Shown here in pieces: positions 1 through 7,078 of a DNA stretch of 7,109 nt. The notes below the pieces were generated by a model that saw only the letters and a program-made list of their open reading frames with translations, was not told the DNA's origin and did not search any database. Source of the stretch: Prolixibacteraceae bacterium (GTDB taxonomy: Bacteria > Bacteroidota > Bacteroidia > Bacteroidales > Prolixibacteraceae); assembly GCA_023228025.1 (NCBI GenBank), contig JALOCD010000156.1:1-7109 (forward strand), written 5' to 3'. The first letter of the stretch is position 1; every line of letters begins with the position of its first letter. The position numbers were made by a program, and so were the translations under genes.

Positions 1-952
1 CAAATTTCTCGTAAATCTGCGCCTCAAACTCCTTCATGGTCTTGTTGTCTTTCTCAATCAGGTCCCATTTGTTGACCACAACGACAACCCCCTTTTTGTT
101 TCGGTGAATGAGGTGGAAAATCGAAACATCCTGTGCCTCAACACCGCGGGTAGCATCCAGCATCATCACGCAGACATCGGCATTTTCGATGGTCCTTACC
201 GAACGCATCACAGAGTAGAATTCAACATCCTCCTTCTCTTTGGCCTTTTTACGCAAGCCGGCGGTATCGATCAGGATAAAATCGTAGCCAAATTTGGTGT
301 AGCGTTGTGCGACTGAGTCGCGTGTGGTGCCAGCAACTTCGGTTACGATGTGTCGCTCCTCCCCGATCAGGGTATTGATGGTAGAGGACTTTCCTACGTT
401 AGGCCTTCCAACGATGGCGATAACCGGAATGTGAGACTCTTCAACCTCCTCAACGGGTTCGGGAAAGTGTTTCACCACCTCGTCGAGCAGGTCACCGGTT
501 CCCAATCCATTGATGGAGGAGACACAGTAAATTTCCTCAACGCCCATGTTAAAAAATTCGTTGGCATCGAGTGCGCGTTTGTGGTTGTCAACTTTGTTAA
601 CAACCGTCATGTAGGGTTTCTTGCTTTTGCGGAGCAGGTTGTTCACCTCCATATCGAGGTCGGTGACCCCCATTTCGACATCCACCAGAAAAAGGATCAG
701 GTCGGCCTCTCCGATGGCCAGGTTAACCTGTCTGCGGATCTCTCCTTCGAAAACATCTTCGGATCCGGATACATATCCTCCGGTATCGATAACTGAAAAC
801 TCTTTGCCGTTCCAGATGGATTTACCGTAATTACGGTCACGGGTTACCCCTGGCTCATCGTCAACGATGGCCATTCTGGACTCGGTAAGCCTGTTAAAAA
901 AGGTGGATTTGCCTACGTTTGGGCGTCCAACGATTGCAATGATGTTGCTCAT
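1..952 (-). CDS. der: Ribosome-assembly GTPase Der (EngA), 3'-truncated by the window edge
   Basis: Der is an essential double GTPase that binds the 50S subunit during late ribosome assembly in the cytoplasm. The 317 codons present contain two tandem G domains. In the first, the P-loop GRPNVGKST is at residues 9-17, the G3 motif DTGG at 56-59 and the G4 motif NKVD at 119-122. In the second, the P-loop GRPNVGKSS is at 182-190, DTAG at 229-232 and NKWD at 294-297. An acidic linker (about 165-173, rich in Glu) joins them. The duplicated P-loop identifies Der. The family is usually about 435-490 residues, so the end of the second G domain and the C-terminal KH-like domain lie beyond position 1. 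The reading frame is open to the edge, so this is window truncation rather than decay. The start MSNIIAIVGRPNVGKST matches the family N-terminus. There is no clear Shine-Dalgarno. It lies 16 bases downstream of era and is probably co-transcribed with it. Confidence 0.97.
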   Translation of the reverse strand, partial: MSNIIAIVGRPNVGKSTFFNRLTESRMAIVDDEPGVTRDRNYGKSIWNGKEFSVIDTGGYVSGSEDVFEGEIRRQVNLAIGEADLILFLVDVEMGVTDLDMEVNNLLRKSKKPYMTVVNKVDNHKRALDANEFFNMGVEEIYCVSSINGLGTGDLLDEVVKHFPEPVEEVEESHIPVIAIVGRPNVGKSSTINTLIGEERHIVTEVAGTTRDSVAQRYTKFGYDFILIDTAGLRKKAKEKEDVEFYSVMRSVRTIENADVCVMMLDATRGVEAQDVSIFHLIHRNKKGVVVVVNKWDLIEKDNKTMKEFEAQIYEKF

Positions 953-968
953 GAAATGAAATAGTGCC

Positions 969-1853
969 TTATTGTTGTTCGTATCCAAAATTACGGAGTT
1001 GGATCTCCTTGTCGCGCCACTCTTTGGTCACCTTAACGAACAGTTCCAGAAAAACTTTCTTGCTGAAAAATTCTTCCATATCTATCCGGGCAGCCGTTCC
1101 GACCCTTTTCAGGGCCTCTCCCCTGTGACCAATGATGATTCCCTTCTGGGTTTCGCGCGACACATGGATGACCGCTGCAATTCTGAGTAGTTTCGCTTCA
1201 TCCTTGAAGGATTCTACTTCGATCTCAACCGAGTACGGAACCTCCTTATCGTAGAAAAGAAGAATCTTTTCGCGGATAATCTCCTGGGCAAAGAAACGCT
1301 CATTGCGATCGGTCAATTCATCTTTCGGAAAATAGGGCAATCCCTCGGGAAGGTTGGCCAGGATACGTGCAAATACATACTCTAGGTTAAACTTCTCCTT
1401 GGCCGAGATTGGAATTATCTCCGAATTAGGTACCAGCACTTTCCACTGTTCCACGAGCTTAATCAATGCGGGTTGGTCGGTCAGATCGATCTTGTTGATC
1501 AAAATCAGGACCGGTACTTCCGCCGTCTTCAATTTATCTAGGTATTCTATGTTTTTGTCGATGCTTTCCACCATGTCAGTGACGTAAAGCAAAACATCCG
1601 CATCGCTCAAAGCAGTATCGACCGTTTTAAGCATGCTCTCCTGAAGCTTGTAGACAGGTTTTAAAATTCCGGGCGTATCAGAGTAAACGATCTGGAAATC
1701 TTCCCCGTTGACAATACCCTTGATGCGGTGCCGGGTGGTCTGCATTTTCGACGTGATAATCGAAAGCTTCTCCCCCACCATGGCGTTCATCAAAGTCGAC
1801 TTGCCAACGTTTGGATTACCGATAATATTTACAAATCCTGACTTATGTCCCAT
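969..1853 (-). CDS. era: GTPase Era, 16S rRNA-binding ribosome assembly factor
   Basis: Era binds the 3' end of 16S rRNA and assists 30S maturation, acting in the cytoplasm or at the membrane face. With the start chosen here it is 294 residues, close to the family's usual length of about 300. The G domain shows the P-loop GNPNVGKST at residues 12-20, DTPG at 59-62, NKID at 120-123 and SAK at 150-152. The C-terminal KH domain carries its GxxG loop as GHRG at 242-245 (many family members have GKGG), followed by LKRVG. The frame stays open upstream to an ATG at 1901, but the extra 16 residues (MDFARQHVRFRQSAGI) have no counterpart in the family. MGHKSGFVNIIGNPN at 1853 is the typical Era N-terminus and has an AGGA 3 bases before the ATG, which is tight spacing. 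A -7 promoter element lies about 130 bases upstream, and der follows after 16 bases. Confidence 0.96.
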   Translation of the reverse strand: MGHKSGFVNIIGNPNVGKSTLMNAMVGEKLSIITSKMQTTRHRIKGIVNGEDFQIVYSDTPGILKPVYKLQESMLKTVDTALSDADVLLYVTDMVESIDKNIEYLDKLKTAEVPVLILINKIDLTDQPALIKLVEQWKVLVPNSEIIPISAKEKFNLEYVFARILANLPEGLPYFPKDELTDRNERFFAQEIIREKILLFYDKEVPYSVEIEVESFKDEAKLLRIAAVIHVSRETQKGIIIGHRGEALKRVGTAARIDMEEFFSKKVFLELFVKVTKEWRDKEIQLRNFGYEQQ

Positions 1854-1980
1854 TATTCCTGCTGATTGTCTGAAACGAACATGTTGCCTCGCAAAATCCA
1901 ATCGAATGAATTAAATATTCAACAACATGGAGTTCCATACTACCATTGAAAAACAAATTGATATAGTATGAAAATCTGCG

Positions 1981-1988
1981 CAAAGGTA
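1981..1988 (-). promoter_or_regulatory. Bacteroidota-type -7 promoter element for era-der
   Basis: The minus strand reads TACCTTTG followed by CGC, an exact match to the Bacteroidota sigma-ABfr -7 consensus TAnnTTTG. It sits in the gap between the VF530-family gene and era. Transcription would start near 1974, giving a leader of about 120 bases before era. I see no TTG at the expected -33 distance, so only the -7 half is supported. The surrounding gap 1854-1995 shows no other feature. Confidence 0.6.
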
Positions 1989-1995
1989 ACATTTT

Positions 1996-2238
1996 TTAGC
2001 GAACTCCACGCCTGCTCCTGACATCCAGGCTCTCCACATACAAATCCTCCACTTTCTTCCTGGCCCATGGGGTTTTGCGCAGAAAGGTCAGACTGGATTT
2101 GATGGAGGGATCGTTGGCAAAACAGTTGATCCGGATCAGGTAAGCCAGCTGCGGCCAGCCGTAAAAATCGACCAGCTCAGTCAAAATCATCTCCAGGGTT
2201 TTACCGTGGAGTGGGTTGTTGGGTTGTATCGCGTCCAT
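1996..2238 (-). CDS. VF530/DUF2132-family small protein (putative DNA-binding)
   Basis: This 80-residue protein matches the VF530 family (DUF2132), small bacterial proteins named after a Vibrio fischeri protein that has been described as DNA-binding; the cellular role is not established. The family signature is intact: NNPLHG at residues 7-12, then TLEMILTELV, a YGW at 26-28, NCF at 38-40, DPSIKSSL at 43-50 and FLRKTPWAR at 52-60. The last part, about residues 66-80, is a short basic tail with three Arg near the end and probably lies outside the conserved core. The gene begins 6 bases after the stop of the TauE/SafE gene, which suggests translational coupling or at least co-transcription. No clear Shine-Dalgarno is visible. 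The family identity is well supported; the function is not. Confidence 0.9.
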   Translation of the reverse strand: MDAIQPNNPLHGKTLEMILTELVDFYGWPQLAYLIRINCFANDPSIKSSLTFLRKTPWARKKVEDLYVESLDVRSRRGVR

Positions 2239-2244
2239 AAATTA

Positions 2245-3105
2245 TTAGGTTTTTTCTCTTCCTGCAGAAACAAACATCGTGATCGAAGTATAAAATACGA
2301 CAATGCATACCAGCCATTTGATCAACTCCACCGGTAGTTCTTTGACAACATAAGCCGCAAAAAAAACGCCCAGCACACCGGAAAACGTCAATGCCAGCGC
2401 AACTTTAGGGTCATAAACATGCTCTTTGATAAACCGGGATGAACCGGCTACCATAAGCATTGCCGTTGCGGTCATCATGATTGGAAATGCTGTTTTCGGA
2501 TCCATTCCAAAGGTAAATACCATTGCCATGCAGGGGGCATAAAATCCTATGCCGATGGTTTGAAGCGCACCGAAAATAAATGACATCACGATCACTGCCC
2601 CAAGTTTCCAACCGGACAGTCCGAGGGCATTCCCACCCAGAGGCAGGAGATCAAGCAGACCGGAGAGGATGAAAAGGGAGACTATCATCAGGCCGATCCC
2701 CATCCCAAGCCGGATTTTCCTGCGCGACATTTTCACGACAATGCCGGCTCCCAGGACAGCCCCAACCGGCGCAGCGACCGACAAGGAAACCAAGGTAACC
2801 GGATCTACCGGAACGACCTTCATGAAGATAAATGCCTGTGTGACAGTGGCGAATGTATTCCCAACATTCATTGTCCCGGGAATCAAACGATCGTCGATCA
2901 GTTTGAAAATTTTGAATATAGCGGTCTGCTGGGCAAAGCTCCCAATCCCAAGCGTATCTAAAAAATTGGTAATGAAACCCGTACCCAGGAGTCCTGACCA
3001 AGGTTTACCGGAAAATGACTTACGGTTTGTCAGCACATCCTTCAGATAATAGGTACCGAACAAACCGGTCATCATGCCGAGTATGACTTTCAGGAAAATT
3101 ACCAT
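2245..3105 (-). CDS. TauE/SafE-family membrane permease (putative anion or sulfite/sulfonate exporter)
   Basis: A 286-residue, strongly hydrophobic inner-membrane protein. Likely membrane segments are at about residues 2-20, 37-55, 80-98, 103-124, 132-155, 167-190, 205-221, 234-254 and 259-280. The two-fold internal repeat of the TauE/SafE family is visible as Gly-rich segments: GLLGTGFITNFLDTLGIGSF in the first half and GALQTIGIGFYAPCMAMVF in the second, the latter followed by GMDPKTAFP. Characterised family members are linked to export of sulfite, sulfoacetate or other organosulfur anions, but most are of unknown substrate and none can be assigned here. It starts 15 bases after the glycosidase stop and ends 6 bases before the VF530-family gene, so it is probably the middle gene of an operon. 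No recognisable Shine-Dalgarno is present. The family call is good; the substrate is open. Confidence 0.88.
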   Translation of the reverse strand: MVIFLKVILGMMTGLFGTYYLKDVLTNRKSFSGKPWSGLLGTGFITNFLDTLGIGSFAQQTAIFKIFKLIDDRLIPGTMNVGNTFATVTQAFIFMKVVPVDPVTLVSLSVAAPVGAVLGAGIVVKMSRRKIRLGMGIGLMIVSLFILSGLLDLLPLGGNALGLSGWKLGAVIVMSFIFGALQTIGIGFYAPCMAMVFTFGMDPKTAFPIMMTATAMLMVAGSSRFIKEHVYDPKVALALTFSGVLGVFFAAYVVKELPVELIKWLVCIVVFYTSITMFVSAGREKT

Positions 3106-3120
3106 CCCACATTGTTGATT

Positions 3121-5772
3121 TTATAACTCTATCTTACCAGGAAGGTTGATCCCCTGAATTTTAACCACAGGTTGATCGCCCGCCAGGTCCTTCAAATGGT
3201 ATTTAATGACTACGGTTTTGGTTTCACCCGGCAGGAGAGAGATGTAATTGTCGCTCAGGAACTGGGGCAAAACAGGAGCACCTGCAGCCTTTTTCTCCAA
3301 AACAATTTCGGTAAAGAAAGAGATCGCTTTCGTCGGATTCTTCAGCGTCAGTGTGATCGTCCCCTCCTCACCATCGGTGGTGGAAACCTTGCTCACCTCC
3401 GGTTTCACTGGCAGCATCGTGTTGATCTTTGTAAAATCAGCATAGGCTTTCTGCGGCGTATAAAACCAGAGATATTTGTCCCAGGCCATCTGATCGGTTT
3501 GGGTTGCCAACCAGTAGAAATTGTCTGCAACAACCTCCCCGGTAGGTTTTTTCAGTTTCAGGTCCAGGAAATAGACTTCATGGTCGCCAACGATCGCCGG
3601 AAGTTCACTGACCAATTCAGTTTTATTCTCTGGGGTTGACACTTTCACAGATTTTTCGAAAAGCTTTTCCGAGTGGATATTGTAAAGCGAGATAACAGCA
3701 TCAAAATTCGCCATTGCGCCCACGCCATCGTTGCTGACATAGATCTTTTTGTCGAAGTAGTTGTATATCAGATTCAATGGGGCACAGGCTTTTTTGGTTC
3801 CATACAGAGCCCCCGTCGGCATCAGGGAGTAGTCGTACAACTGCCAGTAAAACTCGGGCCATGGAGAATTGAGCATCCACTGGACCACCCCGGTCGAGAC
3901 GGGTTTGTTCACCACAAATGCCTCGAACATCGGCCGGATGGCCTCATAATTCATCAGTTGCGATTTCAATGCCAGCTCCTCCAGGTTCTTTGGTTCGCCG
4001 TATCTTTTGTTCATCGCGGTGAGATATACCTTCATCGAACCAAAATCCTTTCTTCCTGAGTGCCAGTCCCAATGGTCGTTCAGCGGGGGCCACAGCTTCT
4101 CCTTCGGCATCATTTGTTTGATGCACCAAAGTGGTGGGATCTGCGGACCAGGACCCGTCTCTGAATTGAACCCAAAAGCGCCGCCTGTTTTTTTGTCTTC
4201 GTACCAGTAGACCGGTGGAACATATTCATAAGGACCATTCATCTTCATCCCCGAAGGACCGGAAATTTTGCTGGTGAATTTCCCTGAAGAGATTAGCAGT
4301 GGCCTGGTGGCATCGATCTTTTTCAATACCTCAATGTATTTTGCTTCCAGTTCCGTTTTCGGGTAGGCATCACTGCCGGTCGCCCAGGTGAGGATGGAGG
4401 GGTGGTTGCGCAGCCAGGTCACCTGATCTTTCAGGTACAGCGCCAGCAAATCCTCCTCTTTGGGACTCAGTTTAACCCCATTCTGCTCAACTCCTTCGGC
4501 GATCGTCTGACTGGCATCACCCTCAACTACCTTCATTTCCAGTCCAAGGTAATCAGGCCACTCCCACTGACAGCTCCAGCCAACCAGCATCAGGATGCCG
4601 TTTTCATCGCAGAGATCAAAGATGTGGTGGTTGTTCCCCCAGATACCTTCGAAACGGACAGAATTCATGTTCATCTCTTTAACCATCCGGATCTGAGCGG
4701 CATCTTTTTCGGGCATGTAACGGAGGAAGAGATCGTCGACCCAACCGCCGCTTTTGATCAGCACTTCGCGGCCATTTACCTTGTAACCACGCACAGTATC
4801 TTTGGTGAGATAGGTTTCAATTTTGCGGATACCGAATCTTTTCGATTGCCGGTCGGCCACCTGAAACCCATCCTTCAGCTCCATTTTGAGGTCGTACATT
4901 TCGGGTTTCCCCAATCCGTTGGGCCACCAAAGACGGGGATTGGCAACTTTCAGGTCAAATTTTACCGGTTTTGTTTCTCCGGGATTAAGCGGGAAGGTTG
5001 AACTAAAAGTTATATTCTCAATATTTCCATTTATTTCAACTTGTTTCTGCTCACCTGAGTAATTCGTAACATCGGCGGTTACAGCGAGGGTGGCATTTTT
5101 TAATGTTTTCAGATCCACATCCGGGGCAACGAAAATCCTTTCCATCGAGACCAATCCGGTTCTTTTGACATGCACTTCGCGGAAAATCCCCATATAATTA
5201 TCGGGAGGCGTGGGCGCCCAGTCGACAAATCCCATGTAGAAATCGCGTGGTTTGGGCGGCATTATTTCAATAGCCAGGAGGTTGCCTTTGGCCTTAGCTT
5301 GTTTGGAAATATTGATGTCAAACTGGCGAAAAGCGCCATAAACGGAGTCTTTCGAAGCGATCTGTATGCCATTCAGCCAGATATTGGTGCGATAATTGAT
5401 TCCGTCCAGCAAGAGCCGGGCCACCTCGTGGTTTTCACTGAATCCATCCAGGTCGAAAGTGGTACAAAACCACCATGGATCCAGAAAGTCTGTTTTGGGA
5501 ATACTTTCCAGATTTTTCCCAAAGAAGGGATCTTTGATAACACCGGCATCTACCAGGGCACCCATCACAGTAGCGGGTACTTTGGTTTTAATCCATTGCG
5601 ACTGGTCAAAATCGTTGGAATTAGTCAAAGCAACTCCGTCCAGCGTTGTTTTTTTGGATGAGATGATTGACCAGTTGTCAGAAAGCAGCTGCTCTCCGAC
5701 CAATTCGGGTTTGTGGCACGATAGCAGAAAAAGGAGTGAGAGCGAGGTAAAACATTGGAATAGAAGCTTCAT
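3121..5772 (-). CDS. Glycoside hydrolase family 2 lipoprotein, exo-beta-D-glucosaminidase (CsxA)-like
   Basis: An 883-residue retaining exo-glycosidase. The N-terminus is a lipoprotein signal peptide: Lys2, a hydrophobic stretch 8-17, and the lipobox LLSC with Cys19 as the lipidated residue. This predicts anchoring in the cell envelope. The domain order follows GH2: sugar-binding jelly roll (about 30-205), Ig-like domain (about 207-315), TIM barrel (about 318-660), then two C-terminal Ig-like domains. In the barrel, NHPSILTW is followed by GSD at 466-468, where classical GH2 enzymes have an Asn-Glu pair; FNSET is at 535-539. By analogy with CsxA, Asp468 is the acid/base and Glu538 the nucleophile. 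The segments SGPSGMKMNGPY (504-515), VPPVYWY (518-524), WMLNSPW (632-638) and WYLATQ-like NFYWLATQ (751-758) resemble the chitosan-degrading exo-glucosaminidases. A plant-type endo-beta-mannosidase-like activity is the main alternative. No carbohydrate-binding module follows. The gene has its own -7 element and is divergent from the ROK kinase. Confidence 0.9.
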   Translation of the reverse strand: MKLLFQCFTSLSLLFLLSCHKPELVGEQLLSDNWSIISSKKTTLDGVALTNSNDFDQSQWIKTKVPATVMGALVDAGVIKDPFFGKNLESIPKTDFLDPWWFCTTFDLDGFSENHEVARLLLDGINYRTNIWLNGIQIASKDSVYGAFRQFDINISKQAKAKGNLLAIEIMPPKPRDFYMGFVDWAPTPPDNYMGIFREVHVKRTGLVSMERIFVAPDVDLKTLKNATLAVTADVTNYSGEQKQVEINGNIENITFSSTFPLNPGETKPVKFDLKVANPRLWWPNGLGKPEMYDLKMELKDGFQVADRQSKRFGIRKIETYLTKDTVRGYKVNGREVLIKSGGWVDDLFLRYMPEKDAAQIRMVKEMNMNSVRFEGIWGNNHHIFDLCDENGILMLVGWSCQWEWPDYLGLEMKVVEGDASQTIAEGVEQNGVKLSPKEEDLLALYLKDQVTWLRNHPSILTWATGSDAYPKTELEAKYIEVLKKIDATRPLLISSGKFTSKISGPSGMKMNGPYEYVPPVYWYEDKKTGGAFGFNSETGPGPQIPPLWCIKQMMPKEKLWPPLNDHWDWHSGRKDFGSMKVYLTAMNKRYGEPKNLEELALKSQLMNYEAIRPMFEAFVVNKPVSTGVVQWMLNSPWPEFYWQLYDYSLMPTGALYGTKKACAPLNLIYNYFDKKIYVSNDGVGAMANFDAVISLYNIHSEKLFEKSVKVSTPENKTELVSELPAIVGDHEVYFLDLKLKKPTGEVVADNFYWLATQTDQMAWDKYLWFYTPQKAYADFTKINTMLPVKPEVSKVSTTDGEEGTITLTLKNPTKAISFFTEIVLEKKAAGAPVLPQFLSDNYISLLPGETKTVVIKYHLKDLAGDQPVVKIQGINLPGKIEL

Positions 5773-5803
5773 GGTAGTGTATAGCGTTGAGTTGAATTAG
5801 GCG

Positions 5804-5811
5804 CAAAGGTA
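5804..5811 (-). promoter_or_regulatory. Bacteroidota-type -7 promoter element for the GH2 gene
   Basis: The minus strand reads TACCTTTG followed by CGC, an exact TAnnTTTG match. It lies 31 bases upstream of the GH2 start codon, giving a leader of roughly 25 bases. Together with its flanks it shares the 12 bases GCGCAAAGGTAA (plus strand) with the site in front of era. No TTG is seen at the -33 distance; an upstream TTTTTG run is only about 8 bases away. Confidence 0.6.
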
Positions 5812-5835
5812 AGGATTCTCAAAAATCTATTGTAT

Positions 5836-5851
5836 CCTATGTGCCTATGTG
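5836..5851. repeat. Perfect tandem 8-bp direct repeat in the divergent promoter region
   Basis: CCTATGTG occurs twice back to back, at 5836-5843 and 5844-5851. It lies between the minus-strand -7 element of the glycosidase (5804-5811) and the plus-strand -7 element of the kinase (5912-5919), about 25 bases upstream of the former. This is where an activator or repressor of the glycosidase could bind. A regulatory role is inference only. Confidence 0.35.
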
Positions 5852-5911
5852 GTGAAAAAAATTGAATCGATATTCCATCTTACTAATATACAAAAAAATG
5901 CAGAAAAAAAC

Positions 5912-5919
5912 TAATTTTG
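5912..5919 (+). promoter_or_regulatory. Bacteroidota-type -7 promoter element for the ROK kinase gene
   Basis: TAATTTTG matches TAnnTTTG exactly and lies 82 bases upstream of the chosen kinase start, giving a leader of roughly 75 bases. No TTG is found 19-21 bases upstream, and the surroundings are A-rich (5881-5911), so chance matches are easier here than at the other two sites. Confidence 0.45.
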
Positions 5920-5985
5920 GAGTTCTAATAACTACTACTGCAATGTGTACGGGTATCCAAACAGAATCCGTACCAAATGTTTTCT

Positions 5986-5991
5986 AAAGGA
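5986..5991 (+). promoter_or_regulatory. Ribosome binding site that decides the ROK kinase start
   Basis: AAAGGA lies 9 bases before the ATG at 6001. The in-frame ATG at 5977 has no such site upstream, and the Shine-Dalgarno would fall inside its reading frame. This favours 6001. Confidence 0.6.
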
Positions 5992-6000
5992 TTAACTATT

Positions 6001-6984
6001 ATGGAATCAAACTCCGGTCATTATTACATTGGTCTTGATATCGGCGGAACCAAATGCGCCGTTGTGATTGGCAACGATCAATTTGAAATTCTGCGAAAAA
6101 TAATCTTTGAAACCCGCACAAATCAACGGGGATATATCGAAATTCTCGATGAATTCAAATCGCATATTGACGCTTTACTACTCGAATTCCCAAGGGAAAA
6201 ACTCAAAAGAATTGGCATCAGCTGCGGTGGTCCGCTCGACTCTGTCAAAGGTGAAATATACTCCCCGCCAAACCTTCCCGGTTGGGACAATGTGCCGATC
6301 GTCAAAATATTTGAAGAGGCCTACGGCGTCCCTGCCGCTATCCAGAATGACGCCAATGCCTGTGCGCTGGCCGAATGGCTGATGGGGGCCGGCAAGGGAA
6401 CACGCAACATGATCTTCCTGACTTTTGGTACCGGGATGGGTTCAGGGTTGATCCTCAACGGCAATTTATATGCCGGCACCAACGACCTGGGCGGCGAGGT
6501 TGGACACATGCGGCTGGCAGATTCCGGACCGGTTGGATTTGGGAAAGCAGGCTCGTTCGAAGGCTTTTGCTCCGGCGGCGGCATCGCCCAACTGGCCAAA
6601 ACAGTCGTGCTCGAAAGGCTGGTCAACAACATCCCGGTAGGATTCTGTCCAACAGCTGTTCTGGCAGAAAAACTGGATGCGAAAGCGGTGGCCATCGCCG
6701 CACAGCAAGGAGATGAAGCAGCCCTCGAAATCATCCGGATCTCGGGCGAGTACCTGGGTCGCGGCCTGGCAATTTTGGTGGATGTCCTTAATCCGCAGTG
6801 CATCGTAATTGGCAGTATCTTTGCCCGAAACGAAGAACTATTCCGTCCGCATATCGACAGAATCCTTGAACAGGAGGCCATTCCGCTATCGATGAAAGTA
6901 TGCAAGATTGTTCCTGCCGCCCTCGGGGATACCATTGGAGATTATGCCGCATTGTGCGTGGCGATTTATGAGAATAAATTCTAA
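6001..6984 (+). CDS. ROK-family sugar kinase (glucokinase-like), zinc-motif-less variant
   Basis: A cytoplasmic ATP-dependent hexose kinase of the ROK family, 327 residues, the usual length. The N-terminal phosphate-binding loop GLDIGGTK is at residues 11-18. QNDANA at 115-120 supplies the catalytic base Asp117. The second nucleotide-binding segment FGTGMGSG is at 142-149. The sugar-binding E-x-x-H motif appears as GEVGHM with Glu166 and His169. Kinases of this family usually have a CxCGxxGC zinc site just after this; here the loop reads GPVGFGKAGSFE at 176-187, so His169 is kept but all three cysteines are replaced (Val, Phe, Ser by alignment). An ATG at 5977 would add eight residues (MFSKGLTI); 6001 is preferred for its ribosome binding site. 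The gene is divergent from the GH2 lipoprotein and may phosphorylate the sugar it releases. Glucose, glucosamine, mannose or N-acetylhexosamines are all possible substrates. No DNA-binding N-terminal domain is present, so it is a kinase rather than a NagC-type repressor. Confidence 0.92.
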   Translation: MESNSGHYYIGLDIGGTKCAVVIGNDQFEILRKIIFETRTNQRGYIEILDEFKSHIDALLLEFPREKLKRIGISCGGPLDSVKGEIYSPPNLPGWDNVPIVKIFEEAYGVPAAIQNDANACALAEWLMGAGKGTRNMIFLTFGTGMGSGLILNGNLYAGTNDLGGEVGHMRLADSGPVGFGKAGSFEGFCSGGGIAQLAKTVVLERLVNNIPVGFCPTAVLAEKLDAKAVAIAAQQGDEAALEIIRISGEYLGRGLAILVDVLNPQCIVIGSIFARNEELFRPHIDRILEQEAIPLSMKVCKIVPAALGDTIGDYAALCVAIYENKF

Positions 6985-7078
6985 AACTTACCAGGAAGAT
7001 CAATGCTAAAGCAATTACAAATTACGAATCAATGTCGTTTAGTTAAGAAAACCTTCTAAAGGTATTGATTTTATTGAT

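Noticed and set aside
350..796. 148-codon open frame on the plus strand.
   Set aside because: It is antisense to der, whose two G domains are fully accounted for on the minus strand, and has no recognisable domain.
1854..1901. N-terminal extension of Era from an ATG at 1901 (310 residues).
   Set aside because: The added residues MDFARQHVRFRQSAGI have no family counterpart, and the ATG at 1853 gives the typical Era N-terminus with an AGGA before it.
4402..5001. 199-codon open frame on the plus strand, and similar frames at 3172-3639, 3673-4059 and 5170-5661.
   Set aside because: All lie antisense within the GH2 coding sequence and show no family signature.
5977..6000. Upstream ATG for the ROK kinase at 5977.
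   Set aside because: It adds only eight non-conserved residues, lacks a ribosome binding site, and overlaps the AAAGGA that serves the ATG at 6001.
6321..6935. 204-codon open frame on the minus strand.
   Set aside because: It is the mirror of the ROK kinase, with Ser/Pro/Arg-rich low-complexity composition typical of shadow frames.
6987..6998. 12-base match CTTACCAGGAAG to 3133-3144; on the minus strand it would read IDLPGKF-stop, like the GH2 C-terminus INLPGKIEL, hinting at a second GH2 gene remnant after the ROK gene.
   Set aside because: The minus-strand frame closes at a TGA at 7029-7031 and shows no further similarity upstream. A 12-base repeat is expected by chance in 7 kb.
7051..7063. 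ACCTT-CTA-AAGGT hairpin as a terminator for the ROK gene.
   Set aside because: The stem is only 5 bp with a 3-base loop, and no clean T-run follows (ATTGATTTT).
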